From CALMEH01 sp964548225 (GTDB taxonomy: Bacteria > Acidobacteriota > Blastocatellia > Pyrinomonadales > Pyrinomonadaceae): a DNA stretch of 38,452 bases. The notes beneath the pieces were generated by a model, which was given only the letters and a program-made list of their open reading frames with translations, did not search any database and was not told the origin of the DNA. Each line of letters begins with the position of its first letter. Within the stretch, counting starts at the first letter, position 1. Location: the NCBI GenBank assembly GCA_964548225.1, contig CAZJQP010000045.1, positions 1 through 38,452 on the forward strand. The letters are read 5' to 3'. Both the position numbers and the translations under genes were made by a program. Of the stretch, positions 1 to 7,015 are shown piece by piece.

Positions 1-43
1 AAAGCTAAACATTTTTAAGCAATACTTTATATTTTCATTAAAG

Positions 44-1585
44 ATGTCGGAAAACACAAAAACCAAAAACCAAATACCAAATATCAAAAGCCAAATCTCT
101 TGGCTTTTATTTGCTCTCGTCATAATCGCCTTCTATTTTTTCGGTTTAACAATTCCGCTTCTCGGACCTGATGAGCCGCGTTATTCGCAAATTGCGCGTG
201 AAATGTTTGAAAGAAATGATTGGATAACGCCAAAGCTCGGCGGCTTCGATTGGTTTGAAAAACCCGCGCTTCTTTATTGGTTGCAAATCGCTTCTTACAA
301 AATTTTCGGCGTTACCGAGTTTGCCGCACGATTCGGTTCGGCAGTTTTCGGACTTGGAACGATTGCGAGTCTTTGGATTTTAGGCTTTTCATCTGAAAAA
401 CCAAAAACCAAAGACCAAAAACCACAGACCGAATTTGCAAATTGGCTTGCTTTAATCGCCGCTTCATCAATCGGCTTAATCGCTTTTTCACGCGGTGCGA
501 GTTTCGATATTATTTTGACTTTTCCGATTACGGCAAGTCTTGTAGCGTTCTTTATTTTTGATTCAACGCAAAGACGCAAAGACGCAAAGACGCAAAATTT
601 TTATCTGTTTGTTTTTTACTTTTTTATTGGCGTTTCGCTTATTGCCAAAGGTTTAGTCGGCATCGTTTTTCCGTTTGCGATTGTCGGATTTTATCACGTT
701 TTAAGCTGGAAATTGCCAAGCAAAACATTTATTTTAAGTCTGTTTTGGGGAACAATTTTAGCTTTACTCGTCGCTTGCCTTTGGTATTTGCCGATGTATC
801 AAGCAAACGGTTGGAAGTTTGTGGATGAATTTATCATTCAACATCATTTTCAGCGATACACTTCAAACAAGTATCAACATCCGCAACCTTTCTGGTTTTT
901 CTTCGCTGTTTTGCCGTTGATGACAATCCCTTGGCTTCCCTTTTTTCTCGCATCAATTTGGAATTTCATTAAATCTGCCAAGCCGCAAAGCCGCAACTTT
1001 TTCCCTTTCTCCTCTTCTCCTCTTCTCCTCTTCTCCTTTTCTTGGCTCACAGTACCGCTCGTATTTTTCTCGCTTTCCGGCTCGAAATTGCCCGGTTACA
1101 TTTTGCCTGCTCTGCCTGCCGCGTTGATTTTGACTGCGGAATTTGTTTATGAGTTTGTGCAAAAAAGCGCGAAAAGAGCATTGCTTGTAAAAATTACGGC
1201 GTTCACAACTTTTGCTGTTGTGGCTGTAATTTTACAGTTTTTTATAATGGATTATGCTCGACACGAAACGACAAAATATTTAATCGAAACGGCAAATACT
1301 GAAGGATTTAGAACACAAAAAATCGTAAATCTTTACGCCGTTCAGCATAATTTGGAATTTTATGCAGCCGAAAGAGTTGTGCGCGACACAGATGGAAAAC
1401 TCAAACGCTACGACGATTTTTTGGTTTTGATAAATGATATGAAACGCGAGAACACCAATGAGATGCTAGTCATTGTTGCAAACCACGCCGCAAAGAATGT
1501 AACCGAAAGCAATTTGGCGGAAGCAAAAATCTTGGACGATAACGGCGAAGTTTCACTAATTTTCATAAAAATCAAAAATTATTGA
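44..1585 (+). CDS. ArnT/PMT-like family 39 membrane glycosyltransferase
   Basis: This 513-residue polytopic membrane protein resembles ArnT and dolichyl-phosphate-mannose protein mannosyltransferases, which move a sugar from a polyprenyl-phosphate carrier to lipid A or protein on the outer face of the inner membrane. The family signature is near residues 41-80: GPDEPRY followed by a DW-TPKLGG segment and FEKPALLYW. About ten hydrophobic segments follow, the first at 20-40, then a soluble C-terminal domain from about 400. The acceptor cannot be read from the sequence. Three low-complexity stretches (N-terminus, residues ~118-130 and ~322-332) plus one near 175-185 are encoded by short tandem DNA repeats and look like insertions into loops. 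The ATG at 44 is the first in frame; I see no clear Shine-Dalgarno. Family assignment is secure, substrate is not. Confidence 0.85.
   Translation: MSENTKTKNQIPNIKSQISWLLFALVIIAFYFFGLTIPLLGPDEPRYSQIAREMFERNDWITPKLGGFDWFEKPALLYWLQIASYKIFGVTEFAARFGSAVFGLGTIASLWILGFSSEKPKTKDQKPQTEFANWLALIAASSIGLIAFSRGASFDIILTFPITASLVAFFIFDSTQRRKDAKTQNFYLFVFYFFIGVSLIAKGLVGIVFPFAIVGFYHVLSWKLPSKTFILSLFWGTILALLVACLWYLPMYQANGWKFVDEFIIQHHFQRYTSNKYQHPQPFWFFFAVLPLMTIPWLPFFLASIWNFIKSAKPQSRNFFPFSSSPLLLFSFSWLTVPLVFFSLSGSKLPGYILPALPAALILTAEFVYEFVQKSAKRALLVKITAFTTFAVVAVILQFFIMDYARHETTKYLIETANTEGFRTQKIVNLYAVQHNLEFYAAERVVRDTDGKLKRYDDFLVLINDMKRENTNEMLVIVANHAAKNVTESNLAEAKILDDNGEVSLIFIKIKNY
58..99 (+). repeat. Heptamer tandem repeat (AAAAACC-type, six copies) inside a CDS
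   Basis: Six consecutive 7-nt units (AAAAACC, AAAAACC, AAATACC, AAATATC, AAAAGCC, AAATCTC) encode the Lys/Asn/Gln-rich N-terminus of the glycosyltransferase. A second run of five AAAAACC/AAAGACC units lies at 396-430 in the same gene. Confidence 0.8.
396..430 (+). repeat. Heptamer tandem repeat (AAAAACC-type, five copies) inside a CDS
   Basis: Five 7-nt units of the same AAAAACC family as at 58-99. They encode a hydrophilic Lys/Pro/Gln loop between two membrane segments of the glycosyltransferase. Confidence 0.8.
566..597 (+). repeat. Octamer tandem repeat (ACGCAAAG, four copies) inside a CDS
   Basis: Four 8-nt units, three exactly ACGCAAAG and the last ACGCAAAA. They encode a charged loop (QRRKDAKTQ) between hydrophobic segments of the glycosyltransferase. 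Confidence 0.85.
1008..1038 (+). repeat. Octamer tandem repeat (TCTCCTCT, 3.9 copies) inside a CDS
   Basis: Nearly four 8-nt TCTCCTCT units encode a Ser/Pro/Leu/Phe-rich stretch at the start of a membrane segment of the glycosyltransferase. It is the fourth simple repeat in this gene. Confidence 0.85.
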
Positions 1586-1651
1586 GCCGTTTTTCTCACT
1601 TTTGTCGCATTAAAGTTTGTAGTATTTATTTCGACAAAAGGAGAATTTTTT

Positions 1652-1945
1652 ATGTCAAGCATTTTAGATTTAAACACGCCTGCGACAGCCATTTCGCCTG
1701 AACAGATGCAGAAAGCCGGAAGCGTCAAAACGCTGGGAATTATTGCCCTTATTCTTGCCGTTGCAGGTATTTTTGTGCCGCTTGTTCTCGACATCGCAGC
1801 ATTTTTTATCGCCAAACACGCTTTGAATATTTCGCGTGAGAATCTAGTTCCGATTGAATTTGAAAAACCGGCTTACTGGGCTTATCGTATCAGTATGTTG
1901 GGGATTTTTCTTTGGATTGTAATTATCATCAGAGTTTTGCTGTAA
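1652..1945 (+). CDS. Small membrane protein, unknown function
   Basis: A 97-residue protein with a soluble N-terminus of about 27 residues and two or three hydrophobic segments (about 28-62, possibly split, and 76-97). The pattern resembles the DUF4190-type small membrane proteins, but I cannot make the match firm. A strong Shine-Dalgarno (AAAGGAG) lies eight bases before the ATG. It follows the glycosyltransferase by 66 bases on the same strand and may be cotranscribed with it. No catalytic motif is visible. Confidence 0.75.
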   Translation: MSSILDLNTPATAISPEQMQKAGSVKTLGIIALILAVAGIFVPLVLDIAAFFIAKHALNISRENLVPIEFEKPAYWAYRISMLGIFLWIVIIIRVLL

Positions 1946-1998
1946 AAATTTTCGGTAGTGTTCAGAATTTATGGTGATGAGAAATATATTCCGCAATA

Positions 1999-2060
1999 AG
2001 TGAGAAGTGAAATGTGAGAAGTTACGGACAAGTGAAATCTATCATTTATCACTTCTCACC
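1999..2060. repeat. Imperfect dyad of GTGAGAAGTG words
   Basis: The words AAGTGAGAAGTG and GTGAGAAG on the left are answered by CACTTCTCACC on the right, giving an imperfect stem between the convergent small membrane protein (+) and sua5 (-). It may act as a bidirectional terminator, but there is no clean T tract. It belongs to the same style of phrase repeat seen elsewhere in the window. Confidence 0.5.
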
Positions 2061-2128
2061 TTACCTTTATTCCGATGTAAAAAAACTCAAAAATCATTTA
2101 GCATAAATTCTGAAACACCGGCAAATTT

Positions 2129-3067
2129 TCAATCTTCGGCGGCGCGGCGCAATCTGTCCATCAAAGCTGTGCCGATGCCTTTTTCTTCAACGATTTCGCA
2201 ATAAATCGTTTCGATTTTTTGTGCGTCGCATTTACGAAAAAATGCAAAGACTTCGTGTGCGTAGTCTTTGACCGAACTGCAAATTTTCATCAAATCAAAC
2301 TTCCCTTGCGGTTTATTTAATCCGATAAACGCGGAAGAATTTGTAATTTGTAATTTGTAATTTGTAATTAAAACAACCTTTGCTTTCGGCGCGTAATGCT
2401 TATGTTTTAATCCCGGACTACGAACAATTTCATCGTTTTTGATTTGATAAATTCCGGTTTCCGGCACAATTTCGCGCAAATCTTCAAGCGAAACTGCACC
2501 GCTTCTTAAAACCATTGGAATTTCCGAAGTGCAGTCAACAACCGTTGATTCCAAACCGATTTTCGTCATTTTACCCTGCAAAATGCAGTCAATTCGACCA
2601 TTCAAATCTTCAAAAACCGCTTGCCAAGTCGTCGGACTCGGACGACCTGAAAGATTCGCCGACGGCGCAACGACGGGCGTGTCGCAAATTTTTAGAAATT
2701 CTTGAGCGAGTTCATTTTGCGGCATTCTGACACCAATTGTGTCAAGATTTGCCGTTGCAATCAGCGGAACTCGCGCTGACTTTGGCAAAACCAAAGTCAG
2801 CGGCGCAGGAAAAAAGGCTTCGATAAATTTTTCCGCACACGGCGTGATTTTTTCGGTCAAATCTTTAATCTGTGCAATATTTCCGACGTGCGCGATTAGC
2901 GGATTATCATTCGGTCTTTGCTTGGCTTCAAAAATTTTCGCAACTGCATTTTCATCAAAAACATTCGCGCCCAAACCATAAACCGTTTCGGTCGGAAAGG
3001 CAACAATTCCGCCTTGTTTGATGAATTCGGCGGCTAAAATCGGAGATTTGGTTAAAACAGTCTGCAT
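2129..3067 (-). CDS. L-threonylcarbamoyladenylate synthase (Sua5/YrdC/YwlC)
   Basis: This 312-residue enzyme makes threonylcarbamoyl-AMP from threonine, bicarbonate and ATP, the first step of the t6A modification at position 37 of ANN-decoding tRNAs. The YrdC domain covers about 1-205, with PTETVYGLGAN at 25-35, the KQRPNDNPL motif at 49-57 and SPSANLSG-like SANLSG near 136-141. A C-terminal Sua5 domain follows the HYAPKAK linker (224-230) and ends in GIGTALMDRLRRAAED, typical of Sua5. Residues 234-243 (ITNYKLQITN) come from a heptamer DNA repeat in the linker to the Sua5 domain. It is divergent from uvrC across a large perfect inverted repeat. The ATG at 3067 gives a normal N-terminus. Confidence 0.93.
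   Translation of the reverse strand: MQTVLTKSPILAAEFIKQGGIVAFPTETVYGLGANVFDENAVAKIFEAKQRPNDNPLIAHVGNIAQIKDLTEKITPCAEKFIEAFFPAPLTLVLPKSARVPLIATANLDTIGVRMPQNELAQEFLKICDTPVVAPSANLSGRPSPTTWQAVFEDLNGRIDCILQGKMTKIGLESTVVDCTSEIPMVLRSGAVSLEDLREIVPETGIYQIKNDEIVRSPGLKHKHYAPKAKVVLITNYKLQITNSSAFIGLNKPQGKFDLMKICSSVKDYAHEVFAFFRKCDAQKIETIYCEIVEEKGIGTALMDRLRRAAED
2338..2365. repeat. Heptamer tandem repeat (AATTTGT, four exact copies) inside sua5
   Basis: Four exact 7-nt AATTTGT units followed by AATTA. On the minus strand they encode ITNYKLQITN at the boundary between the YrdC and Sua5 domains, where an insertion would be tolerated. Confidence 0.9.
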
Positions 3068-3118
3068 CTTTACGATAAAGAAATTTCGCTAATTGAAATT
3101 CATCAGATTCCAGATTTC

Positions 3119-3209
3119 TCAATTATCAAATTTCAAATATCAATTATTTTAGAATTGTTACCTTTTTTTTACCACTAATTATAATTGATATTTGAAATTT
3201 GATAATTGA
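3119..3209. repeat. Perfect 29-bp inverted repeat between sua5 and uvrC
   Basis: The left arm (3119-3147) and right arm (3181-3209) are exact reverse complements over 29 bases, separated by a 33-base loop. Each arm is built from words such as ATATTTGAAATTTGA and ends in TAATTGA. It sits between two divergent genes, so a terminator role is unlikely for them; it may be a cruciform-forming or mobile repeat. Confidence 0.95.
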
Positions 3210-3271
3210 AAATTCCCGTCCCAATTTCAAAATTTTATTCATTTTTTTTTTATTGCAAACCAAAAATCGCC

Positions 3272-3299
3272 TTTACTTTGTCCCACATTTTCGTAAAAT
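3272..3299 (+). promoter_or_regulatory. Possible sigma-70-type promoter of uvrC, near-leaderless
   Basis: TTTACT (3272-3277), a 16-base spacer and TAAAAT (3294-3299). Only seven bases separate the -10 box from the ATG at 3307, so transcription would start at or next to the start codon. No Shine-Dalgarno is present. Confidence 0.45.
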
Positions 3300-3306
3300 T
3301 TAACAA

Positions 3307-5142
3307 ATGACTCTCATCGAAAAAATCAAATCTCTGCCGCTTTCGCCCGGTGTTTATATCCACAAAAATTCCGCCGGTAAAATCATCTATGTCGGCAAGG
3401 CGAAAAATTTAAAAAATCGCGTTCGCTCGTATTTTCAATCCGGCAAAAATCACGATGCAAAAACCCGCGAACTTGTAAAACGAATTGCCGACTTCGAGTT
3501 TATTGTTGTAGACACGGAAGTTGAAGCATTGGTTTTAGAATCTAATTTAATCAAACTTCACAAACCGCATTACAACATTCAACTTAAAGACGACAAGCAA
3601 TATCCGCACCTGAAAGTTACCAAAGAACCATTTCCGAAAGCTGTTATCACACGCAAAATCTTGAAAGACGGTGCAAATTACTACGGTCCGTTTTTGCCTG
3701 CGACGTTGGCACGAAAAACCTTGGATTTAATCAATCGAACATTTCAATTAAGAACTTGCGACATCGAAATTGACGGAAAATTGCCGCGTCCGTGCCTTGA
3801 ATATCATTTGAAAAGATGTCTTGCGCCGTGTGTCAAAGAACTTTGCAAAAAAGACGAATACGAAGAAGCGGTTCAAGACGTAAAACTTCTGCTGGATGGG
3901 AAAAACAAAGAGCTTGCAGACGAATTGGAGCAACGAATGTGGCAGTTTGCCGAAAAGCAAAATTATGAACTCGCCGCAAAATACCGCGATTTGCGTTCGA
4001 CGGTTTTACAACTTGGCGAACATCAGAAAATGGTAAGTTCGCCTGACCGTGATGTTGATATGATTGGGTTTTACCGCGAAAAACAACGATTGGCTCTGCA
4101 ACTTTTCACGATGCGCGAAGGCAAACTCGTCGGACGGCGCGAATTTTTCTGGGAAGATTTGGACGCGGAAAGTTTCGATGCTTCGGAATTTTTGGGCGCG
4201 ACTTTGGCGCAATATTATTCGACCGATTATGTTCCGCTCGAAATTCACGTTTCGCAAGATTTTGCTGACCGCGAGCTTTTAGAAAAAGCTCTGAGCGAAC
4301 GGCGTGGGCGAAAAGTTCGCATTCTCGACCCGAAACGCGGCAAAAAAGTCGAGATGATTCGCCTTGTAGAAAATAATGCGAAAATCGCTTTTGAACAAAG
4401 ATTCAGAGTTTTAAAAGCCGACACGCAAAAAATCTTGGAAGAATTACAGGAAATTCTCGAACTGCCTCATTTTCCCGAACGCATCGAAAGTTTCGATATT
4501 TCAAACATTCAAGGCGCGGAAAATGTTGCAGGAATCGTCGTTTTTGAAAACGGCAAACCGAACCGCGCCGAATTTCGCCGTTTGATTATAAAAACCGTCG
4601 AAGGCGCAAACGATTTTGCTTCGATGAATGAAGCCGTTTTCCGCCGCTACAAAAGACTTTTAAATGAACAAAAACCTTTGCCGCAACTGATTTTTATTGA
4701 CGGCGGCAAAGGTCAAATCTCGGCGGCGGCGGCGGCGATGCAAAGTCTTGATTTGGAAATGATTCCGATTGTCGGCTTAGTTAAACCGCCGAAACATCAC
4801 AATCAAATCTCGCATCTTTTGCGTTTCGGCAACGAAGAAAATCCCATCCAATTTGAAGCCGGACTTCCCGTTTTTCGTCTCGTCCAACAAATCCGCGACG
4901 AAACGCACAAAACAGCCATCGAATATCACCGAAAGCGGCGCGAAATGCGTGATTTCACATCGGAACTCACGGCAATCGAAGGCGTTGGCGAAAAACGCAA
5001 AATGAAACTTCTCAGAAATTTCGGCTCAATCGAAAAAATCGCCAAAGCCACACCGGAAGAATTATCGCCGTTCGTCGGAATGAAAACCGCGAAATTAATT
5101 TTTGAGCATTTTGAAAGGCAACGAAAATTTGCAAAAAAATAA
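3307..5142 (+). CDS. uvrC: UvrABC system protein C (excinuclease nuclease subunit)
   Basis: UvrC makes the two incisions flanking a lesion in nucleotide excision repair once UvrB is loaded on DNA. At 611 residues it has normal length. The GIY-YIG nuclease is N-terminal (GVY at 15-17, YVG at 28-30). A four-cysteine cluster typical of the iron-sulfur UvrCs follows (RTCD, RPCLEY and KRCLAPC, about 153-178). Next come a UVR domain (about 197-231) that contacts UvrB, an RNase H-like nuclease domain beginning near SFDISNIQG, and two helix-hairpin-helix motifs at the C-terminus (AIEGVGEKRK and LSPFVGMKTA). The gene has no Shine-Dalgarno; the ATG at 3307 fits the family N-terminus and a promoter-like TAAAAT sits just upstream. 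Confidence 0.97.
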   Translation: MTLIEKIKSLPLSPGVYIHKNSAGKIIYVGKAKNLKNRVRSYFQSGKNHDAKTRELVKRIADFEFIVVDTEVEALVLESNLIKLHKPHYNIQLKDDKQYPHLKVTKEPFPKAVITRKILKDGANYYGPFLPATLARKTLDLINRTFQLRTCDIEIDGKLPRPCLEYHLKRCLAPCVKELCKKDEYEEAVQDVKLLLDGKNKELADELEQRMWQFAEKQNYELAAKYRDLRSTVLQLGEHQKMVSSPDRDVDMIGFYREKQRLALQLFTMREGKLVGRREFFWEDLDAESFDASEFLGATLAQYYSTDYVPLEIHVSQDFADRELLEKALSERRGRKVRILDPKRGKKVEMIRLVENNAKIAFEQRFRVLKADTQKILEELQEILELPHFPERIESFDISNIQGAENVAGIVVFENGKPNRAEFRRLIIKTVEGANDFASMNEAVFRRYKRLLNEQKPLPQLIFIDGGKGQISAAAAAMQSLDLEMIPIVGLVKPPKHHNQISHLLRFGNEENPIQFEAGLPVFRLVQQIRDETHKTAIEYHRKRREMRDFTSELTAIEGVGEKRKMKLLRNFGSIEKIAKATPEELSPFVGMKTAKLIFEHFERQRKFAKK

Positions 5143-5199
5143 AATTTAGAGAAAGTTTATTGTGATAGAATACCAATAATTTTATTTAGCAAAAAATTT

Positions 5200-5415
5200 A
5201 TGTTTCTCATCATCGGCACAAAATATTTCACTTGGGGCAGTTCGCAAACGACTACGCCGATTCGTTGTTCTGAGTGTAATATCGTTGCGCCTTTTACCGA
5301 AAAATCGGGAATGAATTTTCTGACGCTGTTTTTTATAATTCCGACAATTCCTTTGAGCGGCAAGAAAAAATTAATCGAATGCCCGAATTGCAAGGCGCGG
5401 TTTCAGACGGAATAG
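5200..5415 (+). CDS. Small zinc-ribbon protein, unknown function
   Basis: A 71-residue protein with two CxxC pairs (C23/C26 in CSEC, C61/C64 in CPNC), the arrangement of a zinc ribbon. A hydrophobic stretch (about 40-52, LTLFFIIPTIPL) lies between them. Such proteins are common but have no assigned role. It starts 57 bases after uvrC on the same strand, with no strong Shine-Dalgarno. A similar small zinc-ribbon protein with a membrane segment is encoded at 10512-10709. Confidence 0.7.
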   Translation: MFLIIGTKYFTWGSSQTTTPIRCSECNIVAPFTEKSGMNFLTLFFIIPTIPLSGKKKLIECPNCKARFQTE

Positions 5416-5494
5416 CTTCTCTTTTTCGATTTCGGGCAGGTTTATGGATTATTCGGCAGTTTAGCCATCTGCTTTTTCTGTAAAAATTTAGTTT

Positions 5495-6418
5495 TCATAA
5501 AGCTCCAAAATTCGTGAATTGTTTCCACATCACGATTTGGCTACCCGTTCCAAAATTAGTCGTCGGAAATATGATGCTCGGAGTGCTGTGTCCACCCCCA
5601 AAAACACGGTAAAAAGTTAGTTTGGCTTTTGTTCGCATCGCGCCGTATTCATATTTTGTAACGGTTGAATTATCATTCGGATTCGTATCAGGTAAAACTG
5701 TAGTTATGTTTGCCGTCCCCGTTCCGAGAAAATTTCTCCAAAAATTGAGCGTAGCCTCTGCTGACAAAACATTTCCCGCCGCCGGATTATTATTCACTAA
5801 ACCGCCTTGATACGGCATCAAAGAATCTAAATCACCAAGCATAAATACAACGCTAATCGGACGATCCGGGCGGCTCGGACATTCGGCAAACGGGTCAACC
5901 GGCAAATTGGCAATGTGCGGAGCGATTGCCGCAAAGCGATGCGAGCGTTCAAAAGCCAATCGCCACGAAAGGAGACCGCCATTTGAAGTTCCCGTTGAAT
6001 AAATTTGCCGGAAACTAATTTGATGTTCAGAGGAAATAGTATCAATCAGCAAATCAATAAATCCAACATCATTTGCCGTGCTTACAGTCGAATTATCCGA
6101 GCGGCAATCGTTCCAACTATTCCCAACACCATCAGGATAAATAACAATAAACTTATCGCGTTCAGCAAGCACCGCCCATTCGCGCCACGGCGAATTCGGA
6201 TTTGACATTTGCGCCGCGCTTCCACCGCCGCCGTGTAAAGAGAAAACCAACGGAACTGCTGTGTTAGGCATATCTGACGGAACAAATTTAATGTAACTCC
6301 GCGAGATATTTTCGTGAGTTATAGTGTGAGTCGTAAAAGTCCCGGCGCGGCTGTCAGTTGCCGACAAAAAGAACATAAAAATAATTGCTATGATAAAAAT
6401 AAGCGAAAAATTCGACAT
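5495..6418 (-). CDS. Secreted PHB depolymerase/LpqC-like esterase
   Basis: A 307-residue alpha/beta hydrolase of the LpqC / poly(3-hydroxybutyrate) depolymerase type; relatives include feruloyl and acetylxylan esterases. A signal peptide occupies about 1-25 (hydrophobic 5-19, ending SRA-GTF). The oxyanion-region HGGGG is at 62-66. The nucleophile is Ser145 in GTSNGG, the acid is probably Asp198 in LGDLDSLMPY, and the base is His277 in GGGHSTP. The substrate (polyester, feruloyl ester or other) cannot be told from sequence. A clear AGGAG lies upstream of the ATG at 6418. The gene converges on the zinc-ribbon gene. Confidence 0.85.
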   Translation of the reverse strand: MSNFSLIFIIAIIFMFFLSATDSRAGTFTTHTITHENISRSYIKFVPSDMPNTAVPLVFSLHGGGGSAAQMSNPNSPWREWAVLAERDKFIVIYPDGVGNSWNDCRSDNSTVSTANDVGFIDLLIDTISSEHQISFRQIYSTGTSNGGLLSWRLAFERSHRFAAIAPHIANLPVDPFAECPSRPDRPISVVFMLGDLDSLMPYQGGLVNNNPAAGNVLSAEATLNFWRNFLGTGTANITTVLPDTNPNDNSTVTKYEYGAMRTKAKLTFYRVFGGGHSTPSIIFPTTNFGTGSQIVMWKQFTNFGAL

Positions 6419-6546
6419 CTAAAATTCTCCTGAATTATTAAAATCTTTTGTTCACACAGAATTTCTAAACATTTAATTTGACGCGCATAAGCAACAAAAA
6501 GTCGAAAATATACTCTATTTCGATTTTGTGTCAAAATAAACTTGTT

Positions 6547-6978
6547 ATGGAATGGCAACACGGCGAATTTACCATCAGCACAGACCGAAATCGTCTGCAA
6601 ATTGACGTGATTCATCGTTATTTGTCGGAAGAATCTTATTGGGCGAAAGAGCGGACACGCGAGCAGACCGAAACGGCGATAAAAAACAGTTTGCCTTTTG
6701 GAGTGTATCAAGGCGAAAATCAGATTGGGTTTGCGCGTGTCGTAACGGATTTTGCGACGTTTGCTTATTTGGGCGATGTATTTATTTTGGAAGAATTTCG
6801 CGGGCAAGGTTTGAGTAAGTGGTTGATGCAAGTTATTATAAATCATCAAGATTTGCAGGGATTCCGACGATGGATTTTGGCAACATTCGATGCTCACTCG
6901 CTTTATGAACAATTTGATTTTGCCGCGCTGAGGTTTCCTGAAAGATGGATGGAGAAGACTGCGCCGAATGCGTATTGA
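6547..6978 (+). CDS. GNAT family N-acetyltransferase
   Basis: A 143-residue acetyltransferase of the GNAT fold. The acetyl-CoA binding motif A is visible as VFILEEFRGQGLSKWLM, containing the R-G-Q-G-L-S loop. The C-terminal part (DAHSLYEQFDF) matches the final motif in this family, where the Tyr is often the general acid. The start is placed at the ATG of MEWQHGEF; an upstream extension of 23 codons is possible but is Lys/Ile/Ser-rich and does not look like the domain. The substrate is unknown. Its 3' end abuts the gpmI-like gene by 37 bases. Confidence 0.82.
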   Translation: MEWQHGEFTISTDRNRLQIDVIHRYLSEESYWAKERTREQTETAIKNSLPFGVYQGENQIGFARVVTDFATFAYLGDVFILEEFRGQGLSKWLMQVIINHQDLQGFRRWILATFDAHSLYEQFDFAALRFPERWMEKTAPNAY

Positions 6979-7015
6979 GAATTTTCAGATTTCCGAATTG
7001 AATTTCAAAAAAGAG

